A stretch of DNA of 64,000 nt from Coenobita brevimanus (GCA_032717465.1 CM064715.1:40210159-40274158), one strand, 5' to 3'. Positions 43,991-56,310 are shown, counted from the first letter of the stretch. Translations and numbers: made by a program. Notes: generated from the letters alone by a model not told the origin.

Positions 43991-45362
43991 CTGGACCCCT
44001 TTCTTCAAGAAAGTACGGTAACTCAGTGGGTGAGGGAGTGACACAGTTGGGGACAATTACTATATTTGGCTGCCCCTGTGGGCGTGGCAATAACACCCAG
44101 CTTTCTTATAGCAGGCTTCTTACGAAACAGGTCAACACAATAATTAAAAGAGCTGCCAAGCTGTTTATTGCTGGACCCTTGAGGACTCTTAGTATAAAAT
44201 GGAACAAAAGAGCCTAAGATACGTTAAAGAGTCTGTTCTTTAAGTGACTTCGTATTCATAAACACATTTTAAGGTATTTATAAAATTTTGAATTTAAATA
44301 TCTTGGTAAATATGACTCATATCGCACAGAAATAACACCTAGCATCCAGTTAGACTCGGGAAAGATTGCATCAGCCACCCCTGGGGCCTTCAGTTTGATC
44401 TCGTTCTTGCCTGGCTATTGGTTGGCCCCTTCCGCTAGCAGAATCAGGATATTAGGATTTCGTCTAACCAGGGTAGGAATTTATCACTGGGCTGAATTCT
44501 GAATGTCCTAGCAAGAGTCGTACCACGTCTCTCATTGCATTTTAATTTATGAATTACATCTCATCATTCTCTTATAATCTAATAAAATCTTTATTTCGCA
44601 TCGATAACATACAAGCAGATACTTTGGTATTATAAACAAACTAAGAGATGTTATGAATCTCCAAATCATTTTAGAAAACGCCCCATGTTCTGACGCAAAT
44701 TGTCAGATCGTGTGGGTCTGCCAGAGTGTAACAAAAAAAAAAAAAAAAAAAAATGGTCCACGTTCTGGACACTTTTTTCTTAAATGGAAGATATGATTAA
44801 AGTCACAGTGAGAAAAGAAATGCCTGGAACGTATTCCTGTGAAAAGTGGTGGTGTTCTTCCACTTTTCATTCTAGCTTTCATGATCGGACAATTTGTGTC
44901 AATATACAAGGTTCGCCTACTCTGTGACAAAGCCTTTTCTCATCATCAATATTCGTCTTCTCCACCTCAAAAGAATATAAAATACAGACAGGAACACGGT
45001 GAAATAAAGACAGGAACACTGGTTGGTTGGTTAGGTTTGTCACGGGTGATAGTTACATGGGTAAACTTCTTAATGTTGGATGAATTACACCCATACGTGT
45101 AACAGTTCTTCATTCAGAAAACAAAATTGCTGAATTAGAAATATTTCCATATGCCGGTTAAAGTTATCTTCTTGAAGAATATGGTAAAGGAAGAAAACTA
45201 TTACTCATCAACAACGTCCCTTCACGTCATGCTGAATTAAAAAAAAAAAAAAAAATGGAACCCGATGCACTATGAAAGCAATGTGTATAAACAGGAAGAA
45301 CTAGCTGGTTGGGTGAATGGGGCATGGATTGGAGTCACAGGGGACAACTTAATATTACTCAC
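43991..45362. other. Rest of putative intron, no gene
   Basis: Contains A22 (44731-44752) and A15 (45239-45255) runs. Open frames here are short and have no partner features. Confidence 0.4.
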
Positions 45363-45591
45363 CAGCAATGTTTCTCCATCGCATGATGATGTAAAGGACG
45401 AACAGGAACCCGATGTATCCTGCGAGAGGAAGATGCAAGACGGTCCATTGGTGGGCTGGGTTGGTTTCTTGGGTGGTTGTGGGAGTCACCGAGGAGGTTA
45501 ACTGATTTGGCCTCCAACTGCTGCTGCTGCTGGTGCTCCCCTTCCCTCTCCCATGCCCGTTATGTACACCCTCATGTTGTTTTCCTTCCAT
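45363..45591 (-). CDS. Small membrane protein locus 1, exon 1 (TM exon)
   Basis: Reads MEGKQHEGVHNGHGRGKGS, a Ser/Thr-rich stretch (TSSSSSWRPNQLTSSVTPT), then a hydrophobic span LPLAGYIGFLFVLYIIMRW and RNIA, ending at a consensus donor (GCTG then GTGAGT at 45362-45357) in phase 1. The polar, low-complexity N-terminus followed by one membrane span and a basic anchor suggests a single-pass protein with a short mucin-like outer part. No signal peptide is seen. An acceptor (CTTTTTCACAG, exon from 45602 or 45599, also phase 1 and open in frame) precedes the Met, so an upstream exon with the true start may exist. The intron to exon 2 would be 4106 bp. Confidence 0.5.
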
Positions 45592-45604
45592 AACTTTATC
45601 TGCT

Positions 45605-46089
45605 GTGAAAAAGGCTTAAATTAATGCCGATCGACTACACAAGTCATTAACTCCTCTGTCCAGTGACGTATTAAATGATTCTTGATATCTTCAGACGATT
45701 TTCTTCTACTGATAAAGGTTTCTTGTAACGATGGTCCTAACTTCTCTTGCTCCAAGTCTTTCAGATGAATAGGCCATACATTTCTGGGAATATTTTTCCT
45801 TTCGGATAAGTACGAGTTTGGTGATTAAATAAGTTTTTTTCTTTATTGTGAATCATTTGATTTGACCCTCGTATCGTGTGTTATAATTCAGGTGAAAAAA
45901 AAAGAAAAAGAAAAAGAATATTTTTCTTTTATCCAAACCTAAACCCATCTTCTTTAACCGAGGATTTCATCCCCAGACCCTCCAAACGAATTTAGCCTCA
46001 CCTGAACAGCCCAGGCGCACCTAAAAGAAAAGGAGACTACTAAATCAGTGGTTTAGAGCATTAATTTAACCTTAAAGAAGCAAGCTATA
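45605..46089. other. Unassigned stretch upstream of locus 1
   Basis: TTCAGACGATTTTCTTCTAC at 45690 is a copy of the short dispersed motif. I see no promoter or first exon that I can defend. Confidence 0.4.
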
Positions 46090-46600
46090 TCGCATCAAAC
46101 TTGAGGCGGGTTTCGCGACGTTGGAAATTAACATATTTTTTGCCAGTTCGGACCACGGGTATTGCCTATGGGGCTGATGACATTTTCGGGAGCACCGAAA
46201 CTCAGTGCGAAATTAAATCGATTGAGATTAGGCAAGATTAGTCAGTGTTGCTCCAGATGTATTTTGATATCTTCTTGGTAATGATTTCTACATACTGTAA
46301 ATACACCAGCGTCTCGGCTTCTCAGATGAATGTAGCCGCTTGTGGTGACGTAAACAATACAGTGGACACTAGCCTAAAGTAAGTGATATGGATGGACGAG
46401 TTAACACTGCGTGATAACATGAAGTGGAACATATGAATACACGATCAGCTAATTTGTTGTTCCGGCAACACTCTTCATATTCATTATTATCTTCAAAATG
46501 GGCCAAAATTTGTTTTTACGTACAATTCTCGCCAAAACCCGCCTCTAACATAATCTCGTGTAGCTTAACTTACACATCTCGTATCACCAATTTCGGAGGA
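46090..46600 (+). repeat. Dispersed ~500-bp repeat, copy 1
   Basis: Collinear with 55820-56310. Shared words in order are GCACCGAAA, AGATTAGTCAGT, TGACGTAAACA, AGTGGACACTAGCCTAA, CACTCTTCATATTC and TCTCGCCAAA. There is no shared open frame. Family unknown. Confidence 0.75.
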
Positions 46601-47421
46601 AATATTATGAGAAAAGTTGCTGCTACTGACAAGAAGACCACACAGAAGAGACACAAGACGGAGTACTCTGTGTTTGTCCGTTAAAAAAAAAAAAATGATA
46701 GCAAGATTTAGAAACTAAAATTATAGGATGAAAGAGATTAATGCAGACTCTCAGTTTTTGATAAGTCGTAGTCTTCTCCACACTGCCATACGCAACCGTT
46801 GAATTTAATTTCCAGGTTTCTATGTAAGTTTTAAGTACTAATAAGCAGAGGAAAAGAAGATCCAACCGTAAGGCCGTATGGTTGGTCCAGAGATCGAACT
46901 GGGGACTTTTCGGTTGATGGAGTATACTTCTGTTGAATGTCATCTCGGTTCACTTGTGCAATCCGTCCATTGAGTATTTACCTTAATTAAGAAAAGAATA
47001 AATGATAACCTGCCCAAATTTATAAAATTTCAAAGTTCAAGTTACACAAATAAGTTCACATTCATATTCCACATTTCACCAACTCCATTCTGCATTTTGA
47101 AGCATGCTTAATAGTTTATGGTAATTTTATCTTTTCAGCCCATACAGCTTGGCGATGTTTTTTTCTGTTTAAGTTTAGTTTGATTTTAATTCCTATTTCC
47201 GTCGGAAATTACCAGCTTTTGCGATATGCCACCCACCCTGATTCCTAGATATAAAGTAGTACCATTGGGATCGGGGTTTTAGGTAGGGGAAAACAGGACA
47301 AATGTTCTCATTTCCCACCTATACTCAGCTAGAAATCCCTCGAATCACGTAAAAACCAAAGGAAATCCATACATTTTCAGGTAATCCTTACGGAGACATG
47401 GGACCACCACATTATTTAGCC
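46601..47421. other. Unassigned stretch with a tRNA-like relic
   Basis: On the minus strand near 46900-46870, CCCCAGTTCGATCTCTGG is a B-box-like arm without a convincing tRNA around it. Nothing else recognised. Confidence 0.35.
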
Positions 47422-47677
47422 AGGTAGATGAAGTCGATGGTCATTATTTTCGTACGAAATGTATGTTTGTGTCTGTGTGGAAAACTCAAATCTCATAAAC
47501 TACTAATTGTAGAAGGAAAAGTATTTAATAACAGTTGTTTAGAGTCACAGGTAGAAGAAGTCCTTGGCCATTGTTTTTGTACGAAATGTATGCGTGTGTG
47601 TCAGTGTCGAATAATCATATCTCAGAAAGTATTGATTGTAGAAGGAAAAGTTACCAGTAAAAGATGTTTAGAGTCAG
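47422..47677 (+). repeat. Two-copy tandem repeat, 128-bp period
   Basis: GTACGAAATGTATG at 47452 and 47580. ATTGTAGAAGGAAAAGT at about 47507 and 47634. GTTTAGAGTCA at about 47537 and 47666. Confidence 0.85.
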
Positions 47678-47989
47678 CTTGAGCTCACATGTCACTCAAC
47701 CAGCACTGGGAGTCATCCAGGATGGCTACATAAAGATCAAGTTTTCATCTAACGATATTATTAGTCTACCTGGCTCACAGATGACGGGTAGTCTTGTTCA
47801 GTCTTATTTCTCTTTGCTTTAGGTCTTCATGGGATTCTTTGTATTATCTTATTCAAATTTTGATGTCTTATTTTTTTAAGTGGTAAAAAGCTTTTAAAAA
47901 GCTGTGCTTGTTTATAATCCCAAGAGACGCCGAAGACAGAGGGACGCCATCTTGAGGTGAGCAAAGACTAATGGCCACCACCTTAGTAC

Positions 47990-48300
47990 GCCATTTCTTA
48001 ACGAATTACCCTTATCAGTGCCTGTTTATCCAAACCTAACCTAAATTTTCGTAACTTAACGCAACCTTATTTATCCTAACCAAACAACGTATTTTATGGG
48101 AACTTAAACATATCCTAGCCTAACCTAAAATATCCCTTATGTTATCATATTTTCTTTCTTTACTGATTTGATCCTCTTTATACTCGAAAGCGCACTTCTG
48201 TACACCTTAAAGTCACAATGAACTCTAAAGTAGGTAAAAAATGTTAATTTTTAAGAGGTGGTGCTATGTATCCTTACGGAGCACCCATTTCCAATCTATT
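47990..48300 (+). repeat. Dispersed repeat with TAACC words, copy 1
   Basis: Collinear with 61935-62185. Shared words are TTATCCTRACC, CTAACCAAACA, CGTAACTTAAC, GGTCCTCTT/GATCCTCTT, ACTCGA, and TTTTAAGAGGTGGTSCTATG at the end. Confidence 0.7.
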
Positions 48301-49905
48301 TTTTTTTTTTTCTTTTTAGGTGGAAATACGAAAAACGAGCGCACAACAACCAGTCGTTTTAGGTATTAACCAATCTTGACCTCATTTTGCCTAACATGGA
48401 GGTGAGTAATTCAAGTCTAAACGGGATTTTTAAAGGTAGGAAAAAAAGGGAATAACGATCAGCTGTTTCAGGCATTAACCTACCTTGACCCACCTTTACA
48501 TATACAGTATAGCTCTGAGGCGAGGCATTCGAACCAAACCAGATCCAATTCAAACCTTACCTTAGTCCTCAGAATCAATGCCAGCCTTGTTATTCTAAAA
48601 CTTTACTGAAAAACGATCGCCGGAATGGTAAAGCACCTATTACAAGGGAAGACTGACTTGAAATTAAACAGGAACTTTGACAGCGACAACTCCGTCTTTG
48701 ACAAGTTGTAGTAAATGATGTGCCAAATCCCTGACCGTCAACTGGTTATTTCTGAAGATGCCGCGTAGTGGCGTCACCGACAACACAGTCAACATGGAAG
48801 CGGGGAGTGTGATGGAGGACACTAATACAGAATGCATGTGTTATTTGTTAGCGCTATACCTCCGTTAGTACTACTGTCCGACGGAAGTGTCACTGAAGAG
48901 TGTTTATACAGAAAGATCTAACTATAGAACACCCCTCAAATAACCGAATCGAGAATGGGGTGAAAGGAGAATAATACCTTGTTCAAGGCTGACTACGTAA
49001 CCACATGACTCAGTTTTATATTTCAAAATCTCAAAGCCAATCTGTTTAGCATTTTTCGTAGTCTTCACAGGTTTGGTAAAGAAACTAGGTAACATTACTA
49101 CCCTTCTCGAGGTGGAATGGCCAGGTATTAACCAACCATAATTAAGAATATTCAGAGATTTTTACTAGTTTACACTTCTGATGGCACTGCAAACATATCC
49201 AATCCCTCGTTGGAAATTCGAACCTGTGCGTAAGTCACCCCATATAACAACCTTGAACTATCAGGCTACCAGGATAAAACACTGAAGGAAAATAAGGTGG
49301 GGGGTGAGGGGTCACTAAAAAGAAATTTCCTTGCTCGATAGTCACTTCACCTGTTTTAATTTTTAAGAAGCAGTTTTTACAGCCTTAGGCACCTTATAAA
49401 TGACCTTTTAATGATGATTTTAATAGACCTCTAAATTTCATTTAATTTTTCACGTATTCAAATTCCATCATAGATGAAATTTAATAATAATAATACCAGT
49501 AAGACGCACGTTTTCTCGCATAATTATGAGCAAGTGAGATGATGTACTTTTTTTTTCTTTTTGCACTCTGATGGTACAATAATGGTTTTGTGAAACATTA
49601 AATACAGAACTGAACTGATCAACCTAGCATATATAGAGGAAAAAATATCACTGCTCTAGGTTTATTAGGTAAAAATTAATTAGCCACTGAAAACACGACT
49701 GCCGGGGCAGGCTGCTCACTATAACTTTCCACCCATACATCGACAGTAAACTTCGCTAGCCCGTAAAAAATTTGGTCTCCATTACGAAACAAGTCTTTTA
49801 TATAATGAGTTGTATTTCAACAAATATCTTTTAAAGTTTTCTCCGATTCCCATGTTCTCATTAAATTCTACATGATACTTGTGGCACCACAGCACTTCCA
49901 CAACC
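48301..49905. other. Unassigned stretch with weak repeats
   Basis: TTTTAGGTATTAACCAATCTT (48358) and TTTCAGGCATTAACCTACCTT (48466) form a weak direct repeat. A minus-strand CACAGGTTCGAATTTCC near 49230 resembles a tRNA T-arm. No gene. Confidence 0.4.
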
Positions 49906-50404
49906 ACGTAACAACATTACCTTGAACAATTGTACGGATTATAACAACACTGCAATATCCGCTGTATTCACACACACCACAAAGCCAGTCAGGAGACAGG
50001 ACGTGTGTGCTGGGCATTCCCCAGGTCCTGTCCTCCCCACTTACTGTTTTTTAATCAGCCCATACCCCACTGACCGGGCTAATGTATGGCCCGGCCTACA
50101 CTATATGTGCAGGGAATCTTTCAACGAACGAATGAACGAATTCTGTATTCTTCACCCTTGTAAAACCAGGAAGATACTGAGACATTCAAGTCAATATCAG
50201 TAACGGTGGAACACCTGCTAAAATATCCCGAATCTTTGGAAACTTGCTCGTGTATCACCCAAAGCTTTGAAACTTGTTCTAGGATCGTCAAGCGTTAAAC
50301 ATCTGCTCGAATATCACTCAGACACTTGCGTTCTGCCCGTAGAGGACCATTAATGGTATTTTCTTTTTTCTTGTTTCCCCCCTTTTTTTTTTTTTTTTTT
50401 TTTT

Positions 50405-50636
50405 ATACCTGGCAGAGCCGATGGTGCATGGGTTAACAAATCCAGCTCGCAATTGGAAGAACTCGGGTTCGTCTAACTCCAGCCACAGTGATGGACTCAG
50501 TTTATTTCCGCTTGTCCCCGTTCACCTGACAGTATAATTGGAACCTGGATATAAACCGACTATTGCTGGTGGTGTTGTAGTTGAAAGTAAGGCTTTGGCT
50601 GAAAATTATTGCTTTTCCTGACCCTCCAGCATTCTA
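50405..50636 (+). mobile_element. tRNA-derived SINE
   Basis: A tRNA-like head, GGCAGAGCCGATGGTGCATG with GGTTAAC (A-box-like), then B box GGGTTCGTCTAACTCC (50465). A non-tRNA tail follows. It differs in sequence from the SINE at 12567. The head lacks a closed acceptor stem, so it is not a functional tRNA. Confidence 0.55.
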
Positions 50637-50855
50637 TCTGTCTGTCTATCTATAGCCAGACACCTTAATCCCGTAGGGGGTGGCCACAAACAAATCGCTT
50701 CCATGTGGCCCTGTCCCTTGCCATTTCGTTCCCCTCCCCCAAATTACACCCCCCCCCCTTTCTCGCATACTTCTGTACCCCATCCCTGCATCTCATCCTC
50801 GGCAACCTCCCTCCTTCTCCCCCTCCTGCAGTCGATAGGTGTATTTCTTCTTTAA
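50637..50855 (-). mobile_element. RTE-like 3' UTR fragment, (GATA)n tail
   Basis: On the minus strand GGAAGCGATTTGTTTGTGGC, CACCCCCTACGGGATTAAGG and TGTCTGGC, then (GATA)n. This matches the plus-strand element end at 17035-17103 word for word. The insertion directly abuts the SINE. Confidence 0.75.
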
Positions 50856-51526
50856 CCCCTTCAGTACGATGATGTCTCTGGTGTTTCGTTCTTGGCGCTA
50901 CCTGATGATATTATTCAGCTTATGAGAGAGATCCTTCCTAAATTGTAAAATCATTAGGGGTACCTACTATAAAAAACGAAATGTCATCGTAGTGAGCGAG
51001 TTAATGGGGACTGTCTCTATCCTGGACACTGGAGGGAGCAAGTATATATTGAAGGCGGTGTCATCGTGCTGAAGGGATTAAAGCGATATGCACCGCCACA
51101 GTAACTACACAATCGTGACAGGTAGATGTCTGGTGTTATAGTATTGACATGTAAACACTTTGGCTTTTATGACTCATTTTCAATTGCAAAAGAGAATATA
51201 AAAAATCGTATGACTTTCGCCAGAATGAGAATCTTAGAGCTGTCCTGTGTAAAAGAGGATTAACGGAATCATTATTAATACAAAAATTCCTATGACTATG
51301 GCACCAGTGTTCAGACTCAAGTTCCTGTGACTCACTGTTAGCTAAATAAAATCGTCTGGTAGCAGCAGAAATAGACCACTAAAGTTGTCCAGACCATGAG
51401 TAGGTTTACATATTGTGCTACAAGAGGAAAATTCCCTCAATGTTTAACTGTCAACTGGAAAAGGGTGTGCAGATAAAGTAAAAGTTCATCCCTTTCTCGG
51501 CCTGGTCCTGTCACAATACTGTATTA
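50856..51526. other. Gene-free stretch with two short-motif copies
   Basis: TGATGATATTATTCAGCTTA at 50921 and the reverse copy AGCTAAATAAAATCGTCTGG at 51339, the latter preceded by GTTCCTGTGACTCACTG as at 13860. No gene. Confidence 0.5.
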
Positions 51527-51628
51527 TGGTAATCGCTTGATGGCAACCCCCATGCCTCCATGAAATTCACGGGTTTCAGAGTGACAGAGTGAGAGCTGCG
51601 TGGGTGTTGCCATCAAGTGATCACCATC
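51527..51628. repeat. ~100-bp hairpin (foldback relic)
   Basis: ATGGTAATCGCTTGATGGCA with ACCCCCATGC faces GCGTGGGTGTTGCCATCAAG with TGATCACCAT. The stem is about 28 bp with 4 mismatches and the loop about 40 bp. Confidence 0.8.
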
Positions 51629-52099
51629 ATACTCGTACTGTCATGGGATCACGTTGAGAAGGTTAACTTTGCTTTGTCTGTGCTGAAGTTTTGGAAGACT
51701 AACATGCCTGGAAAACCTTGCTTTGAAATTTCATGGCTGTTATTTCTCTGTGACTCTATCAGTGGGTCCACTGCCGAACCAGACCCTCCCGGAAGGAGAG
51801 TGATGGCCATTCCCCATGCTGGTAAAGCACGAATGGAGAAGGAGTGTCCGTAGGAAGAGATGCACATGAAAACCTAAGTGTTGCCACTGTTGTGTTTGTG
51901 TGTATCAAAACTTGTGCATGTCAACGGTAGAATGACGGAATGCAAACATTTGCAATAAAGAAGAAAATATTACCAGCAACCACTTTAAATGTTCGGCACA
52001 AGGTGTGCTCCAACCCTTGATTCTGAGCTAACGCATCACCAAATGGATTTGTTAAGTACCGAGCCAAGGTAGTTCTCGAAAAGTTGTAATGCACTATAA

Positions 52100-52130
<31 letters not shown>

Positions 52131-52344
52131 CTGAATACTTCTTCGTGAAATACAGTAGTCCTAATGGTCATTGTTATGCAGCTTATTCTGGGTCCAACTC
52201 CTTGAACTCAGATACGGGCATGGACTTGGGTTCTTTTGTTCAGGACCGGGCTAAAGTATGCAAACGAGGGATAGGGCTCAAACACGGGCTAGTCATTTTT
52301 ACACGTATATTACCTTACAAACAAATACAGTGGACTTTACACAA
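51629..52344. other. Unassigned stretch
   Basis: (GA)n at 52100-52127. No supported gene. Confidence 0.45.
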
Positions 52345-52780
52345 TTAGCACATGAGGCAACACTATATATGGGCACAAGTATGGTGTATCTCACAACACT
52401 ATGTATCAAAGGAAGACAAGTATTCCACAGAGTTATGACACTATAAATGATCACACGTATTGCACAGGGGTCGTGACATTACAACTGAGCACAAGCATTA
52501 CACAGGGGTGTGGGGCACAACATTATGCATAGTATGTAACACACAGGGTCAATGATGCTATAAAGGGGTCACAAGTATTACAAAAGGGTCACGATAATAT
52601 TGACAGGGTACAAATACTACACAGGGTATATACACACACACAGTCCCTGATGCTATAGGGGGTTCACAAGTATTGTACAGAGGCAGGACACTCTGGACGG
52701 GGAAAATGGAGTTCATTCAGGGTCTATAGCACTATGGCCGGGACAAAAATGTTGCGCAGAGTCAATAACACCACTGGTGG
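52345..52780. repeat. Degenerate ~40-bp minisatellite
   Basis: CACAAGTATT-like anchors at about 52375, 52416, 52453, 52491, 52571, 52609 and 52667, with ACAGGGTCA and ACACTATA-type words between them. Confidence 0.7.
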
Positions 52781-53430
52781 GGCGCTGAGGCGCACAGAGG
52801 CTATGTCGCAGGTAGGAACAGGTGGCGGCCAGGTGTGGGAGGAGTGCCGTCAGGGATGCATTCCCGATAGGGGCACCAGTCTTGGGCAGCGTACTCAAGA
52901 GTCTAGTGTAAGCTGGAGGGAGGTGTGGTGGGCGGCCCTTTCCTGGCAGAGGCCCTAGGAGTGCGGTGGCCCTAGGAGTGCGGTGGCCCTCGGGACTGGG
53001 GCCGAACAGGGCTAAGAGGCGCCCAGCACGATGCCTGCCCTTGGCCATGGTGGGAGTCCTGAAGGACGGTCCAGGCTGGTCCAGGCGTGGCGTCGGCTGC
53101 GGGGCGCCACTCGATGTCCGAGGGCTACAGTCTCACAGGGAGGGGAAGGCCATCAGGGGTTGTCTGTGGCCGCTTGCCCTTGGGGAGTCCGTCAGCTGCG
53201 GGGGCGTCGGGGGCTGGGCTGCAGGGACAGGACACCCAGGCTCACAATATGTCCATTCCAGACACTCTCCGACAGGAGTCCTGTTGGGGAGCAGTCTCCA
53301 CCCTTTGTGTGGAGGGGGAGCAGGAGGGGCATCTCGCCCGGCCTCTGGAGGGGCGGGCTGAGCCAGAGACTGTGCCCTCATAGGGAGCCTCCGGAGTAGT
53401 GGAGCAGGGACAACCGGCGGTCTGTCCCTC
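52781..53430. repeat. GC-rich block, no gene called
   Basis: Abrupt rise in G+C compared with both sides. It includes a direct repeat of AGTGCGGTGGCCCT (52961 and 52978). Overlapping open frames occur on both strands, as GC-rich DNA gives by chance, and none has recognisable domains. Confidence 0.5.
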
Positions 53431-54030
53431 AGCCTGGCAGGTCCGACAGACCCTACCGGAACTCAACTCCGGGGCAGAGGAAGGAGGTCTGGGGGACACT
53501 CCTTCCACCTGGCAGGTCCAGTGGACACTACCCAGGCTCCCTCCTGGGGTAGTGGACAAAGGAGGTCCGGCAGACTCTCCCTTGGTCTGACAGGTCCGAT
53601 GGACACTGTCGGGGGACCACTCGTCCAGTGGACAGTAGGAGGAGAAAGTCTGACGGACTTTCTGGCTTCCACGGCAGGTCTGATGGACTCTACCGCCCTC
53701 CTGCTGCCAGGGGAAAAGTGCAGCTGGGGGATGACTGGTGGTCTCTCCCCTGGTGGCAGGTCCAATGGACTCTACCACAGGCCCGCCTCTCTCCTTGGGA
53801 CTGCAGGTGAAAGTCGTCTGACTGACGATCTGAGACACTTGCTCCCGAAGGTGGGTGGCAGAAGAAGGAGATCAGGTGGACACTCTTTCTACAGTAGATC
53901 CAATGGACACTACTGTGCCGCTGCTCCCCAGGGGAAAAGTAGGGCTTCGAGGACTGGTGGCCTCTCTTCCTCCTTTGAAGGCGGGTCTGGTGGACTCTGC
54001 TACCGAGGGCCTACTTGAGACTATATTAGA
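53431..54030. repeat. GC-rich ~75-90 bp minisatellite
   Basis: GGCAGGTCCGATGGACTCT-like anchors at 53439, 53512, 53589, 53672, 53756, 53890 and 53983. The minus strand keeps a 198-codon frame (53838-53242) with repeated VHRTCQ phrases, but another frame and the other strand are equally open, so I treat it as repeat and not as a protein. Confidence 0.7.
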
Positions 54031-55819
54031 ACAAGTCCCACCCCGAGTCTGGTGAGTGTTGTTCTGGTCAGAGGGTAACACAAGCACTGCGTACCTCTCG
54101 TTGGGTCTGCTTGTGAGGGAAAAGGGTGCTTGTTGGCAAGGGACATGAGACCGTCTGGCCCGGGCCCTCTATGCGCCCTGCGTGCCTCCCCGTGGTTCCT
54201 CCATGGGGTGGGTGTTGCACCACCTCTTCCGTGGCTCCTCCATGGGGTGGGTATTTCAGTCATAGCTGATTTCATCACAACATAATGAATCGTTTGAATC
54301 CTGTGACGTCCTTTTGGTTTATGTTTGCTACCTCAGACAATTTTGATCATGTAGGAAGAAGCTTTTTGCAAAGAGGTTGGAAATGTCATTCAGTAACTAT
54401 TTCACTACTACTGGTGCTTCCTAAGCTTAATAGAATTGTCTGTTGATAGTAAGAGTATAGTGAAAAATGTAATCGAAGTGAAGGGAATAAATACACATTT
54501 TTACATACAAACTAGTTTGCACGTCTGACTTGGTAATGTTCCCTGATGCATGGTTATCACCTGCCCAGTGAGGCAATAATAATGTAATCGCCTGTCTGTG
54601 TGTCTGGTTGTTACCAAGATATCTCAGAATCAAGAGGACCAATTGTATCCAAACTTTGTGTGCAGTGTCCAGGGATATATGAGGTGTTTGTTATAATTTT
54701 AGGAAACTACGATTATATTCCTCTGTTTGCCAGAGGTTTTTGCATAATAAAATGTTTTCTTACTTTTTTTTAATTTGTCATAATTCCCCATATTCTATCG
54801 TACCCTCAACAAGGAGAACGGCAGTTTAAAGGGTAACTATTAGAAATTCTTAAGACCTATTATATCAATGACCTTCACCAACATAATAGCCCTAAATTCA
54901 GACATCTGAATGCTACCGTGATATTTAACTTAGCAGGAGTAAACAGCAAAACCGGAAATTCTAAGACTTTCTTCGTTTTGGTGAAGCTGCAACCAGATTC
55001 CTCAGAGTGCCAGAGGATTACTAATCTAGTTTTTCAGCGAGGAATGGCGATACTCATTCGTGGGCGAATGTTTTGGCTTTTATTAGTTTGTGCTTCAAGG
55101 GCTTTTCCATAGTAACTGATTTATGCAACCCTAAACTGCAAAACGGAAGTAGTTATCGATAATTTGTATGCTCGTTGACGATTTCATCGTATTTTTGTTT
55201 TCCTGCACTGTTGATGAGAAAAAAAAATAATGTTAGAAATAGTTTCACTTTGTGTAATTAGTTCTGTAGAACTGTAATTGCGCCGGAAATAGGCGTGATC
55301 CTGGGTGTCAGTCTTATACAGGTTGAATAGGATGGGTTAGGTGAGAAGTTTTGGCCTGATAGTTATTAGAGGCTATCATGGTTAGGTTTAGTGAGAATAT
55401 TAAGTGGTTAAAACTACGGGAGGCCGGGAAGCGAAGCCCCCAGTAAAGTTAAGTTAGGTTAAGTTAGGAGGTACTGATGCATCTAGTAGGCGAGATCGTA
55501 TGTAAACATGCTGCCGTGAGCGTCTTAGGTTTACTGATAACAATCCAGTCACAGTTTCAGTGGCTCCATGCTTATTGTACCAATTTTTTCAGCGAGTGTT
55601 CCCCACGTCTAGTGTTCGAAACTCAAGTATGCTGGACATTTACAGTGGGTGCTGATAGCATATCCTTTTGCATGCTTGCCTGTGCTTGAAATCGAACGTA
55701 AAATGGACTGTTGGCTACATAACCACAATCACATTTCATCCAGACCAATAGAAACATTAATCATCATCAAGCTAAAAATCCAATGCTAGAGAAAGGCATC
55801 ACCCAACTTCATTCAGTCC
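54031..55819. other. Mostly unassigned stretch
   Basis: 54185-54258 is a direct repeat with CTCCATGGGGTGGGT at 54199 and 54239. 55446-55468 reads GTTAAGTTAGGTTAAGTTAG. No gene supported. Confidence 0.5.
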
Positions 55820-56310
55820 GACACAAGGCGACACAAGGCGAGTCTTCACGACATTGATTTTTCTTTTTTTTACTAATTTTGGTATCCATGTTGATTAGCG
55901 TGCATATTTACTATCGTGTTTTCGCGGGCACCGAAAGTCAATATGAAATTCAGTCTTAGAAAAGATTAGTCAGTTGCTCCCGAGGTATCTTAATCTTGAC
56001 CTGATATTAAACTTCCCCATGCTGTAAACAAACACAGCATGTCGACTTCCTAGATCCTCCTGTTTGACGTAAACAGTTCAGTGGACACTAGCCTAATAAA
56101 TCGTATGGATGGCAGAGTTCACACAGCGTGATATGATCCGAAATATGTGTGCACACAAGATCACCCGGTTTCCTTTTGTGGTTACACTCTTCATATTCAG
56201 TATTGTTGTCCCAACTGGTAAATATTGCTTTCGACTAGTTTCTCGCCAAACTCGCCCATACTGTTGGGAAGCTTATCCTTCTCTGTCGGTAAAATTTTAG
56301 TTGTTTCCTT
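55820..56310 (+). repeat. Dispersed ~500-bp repeat, copy 2
   Basis: Collinear partner of 46090-46600 (see shared words there). Confidence 0.75.

Noticed and set aside
44839..45102. 87-codon plus-strand frame with a hydrophobic stretch
   Set aside because: It lies in the putative intron of locus 1, opposite strand, with no partner exon or conservation to argue for it.
51617..51853. 78-codon open frame next to a hairpin
   Set aside because: It begins within the hairpin arm and lacks recognisable features. An antisense frame of similar length is equally open.
52713..54055. Overlapping open frames on both strands in the GC-rich block, including 198 codons on minus
   Set aside because: High GC and tandem repetition open many frames at once. 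There is no preferred frame, splice context or known domain.
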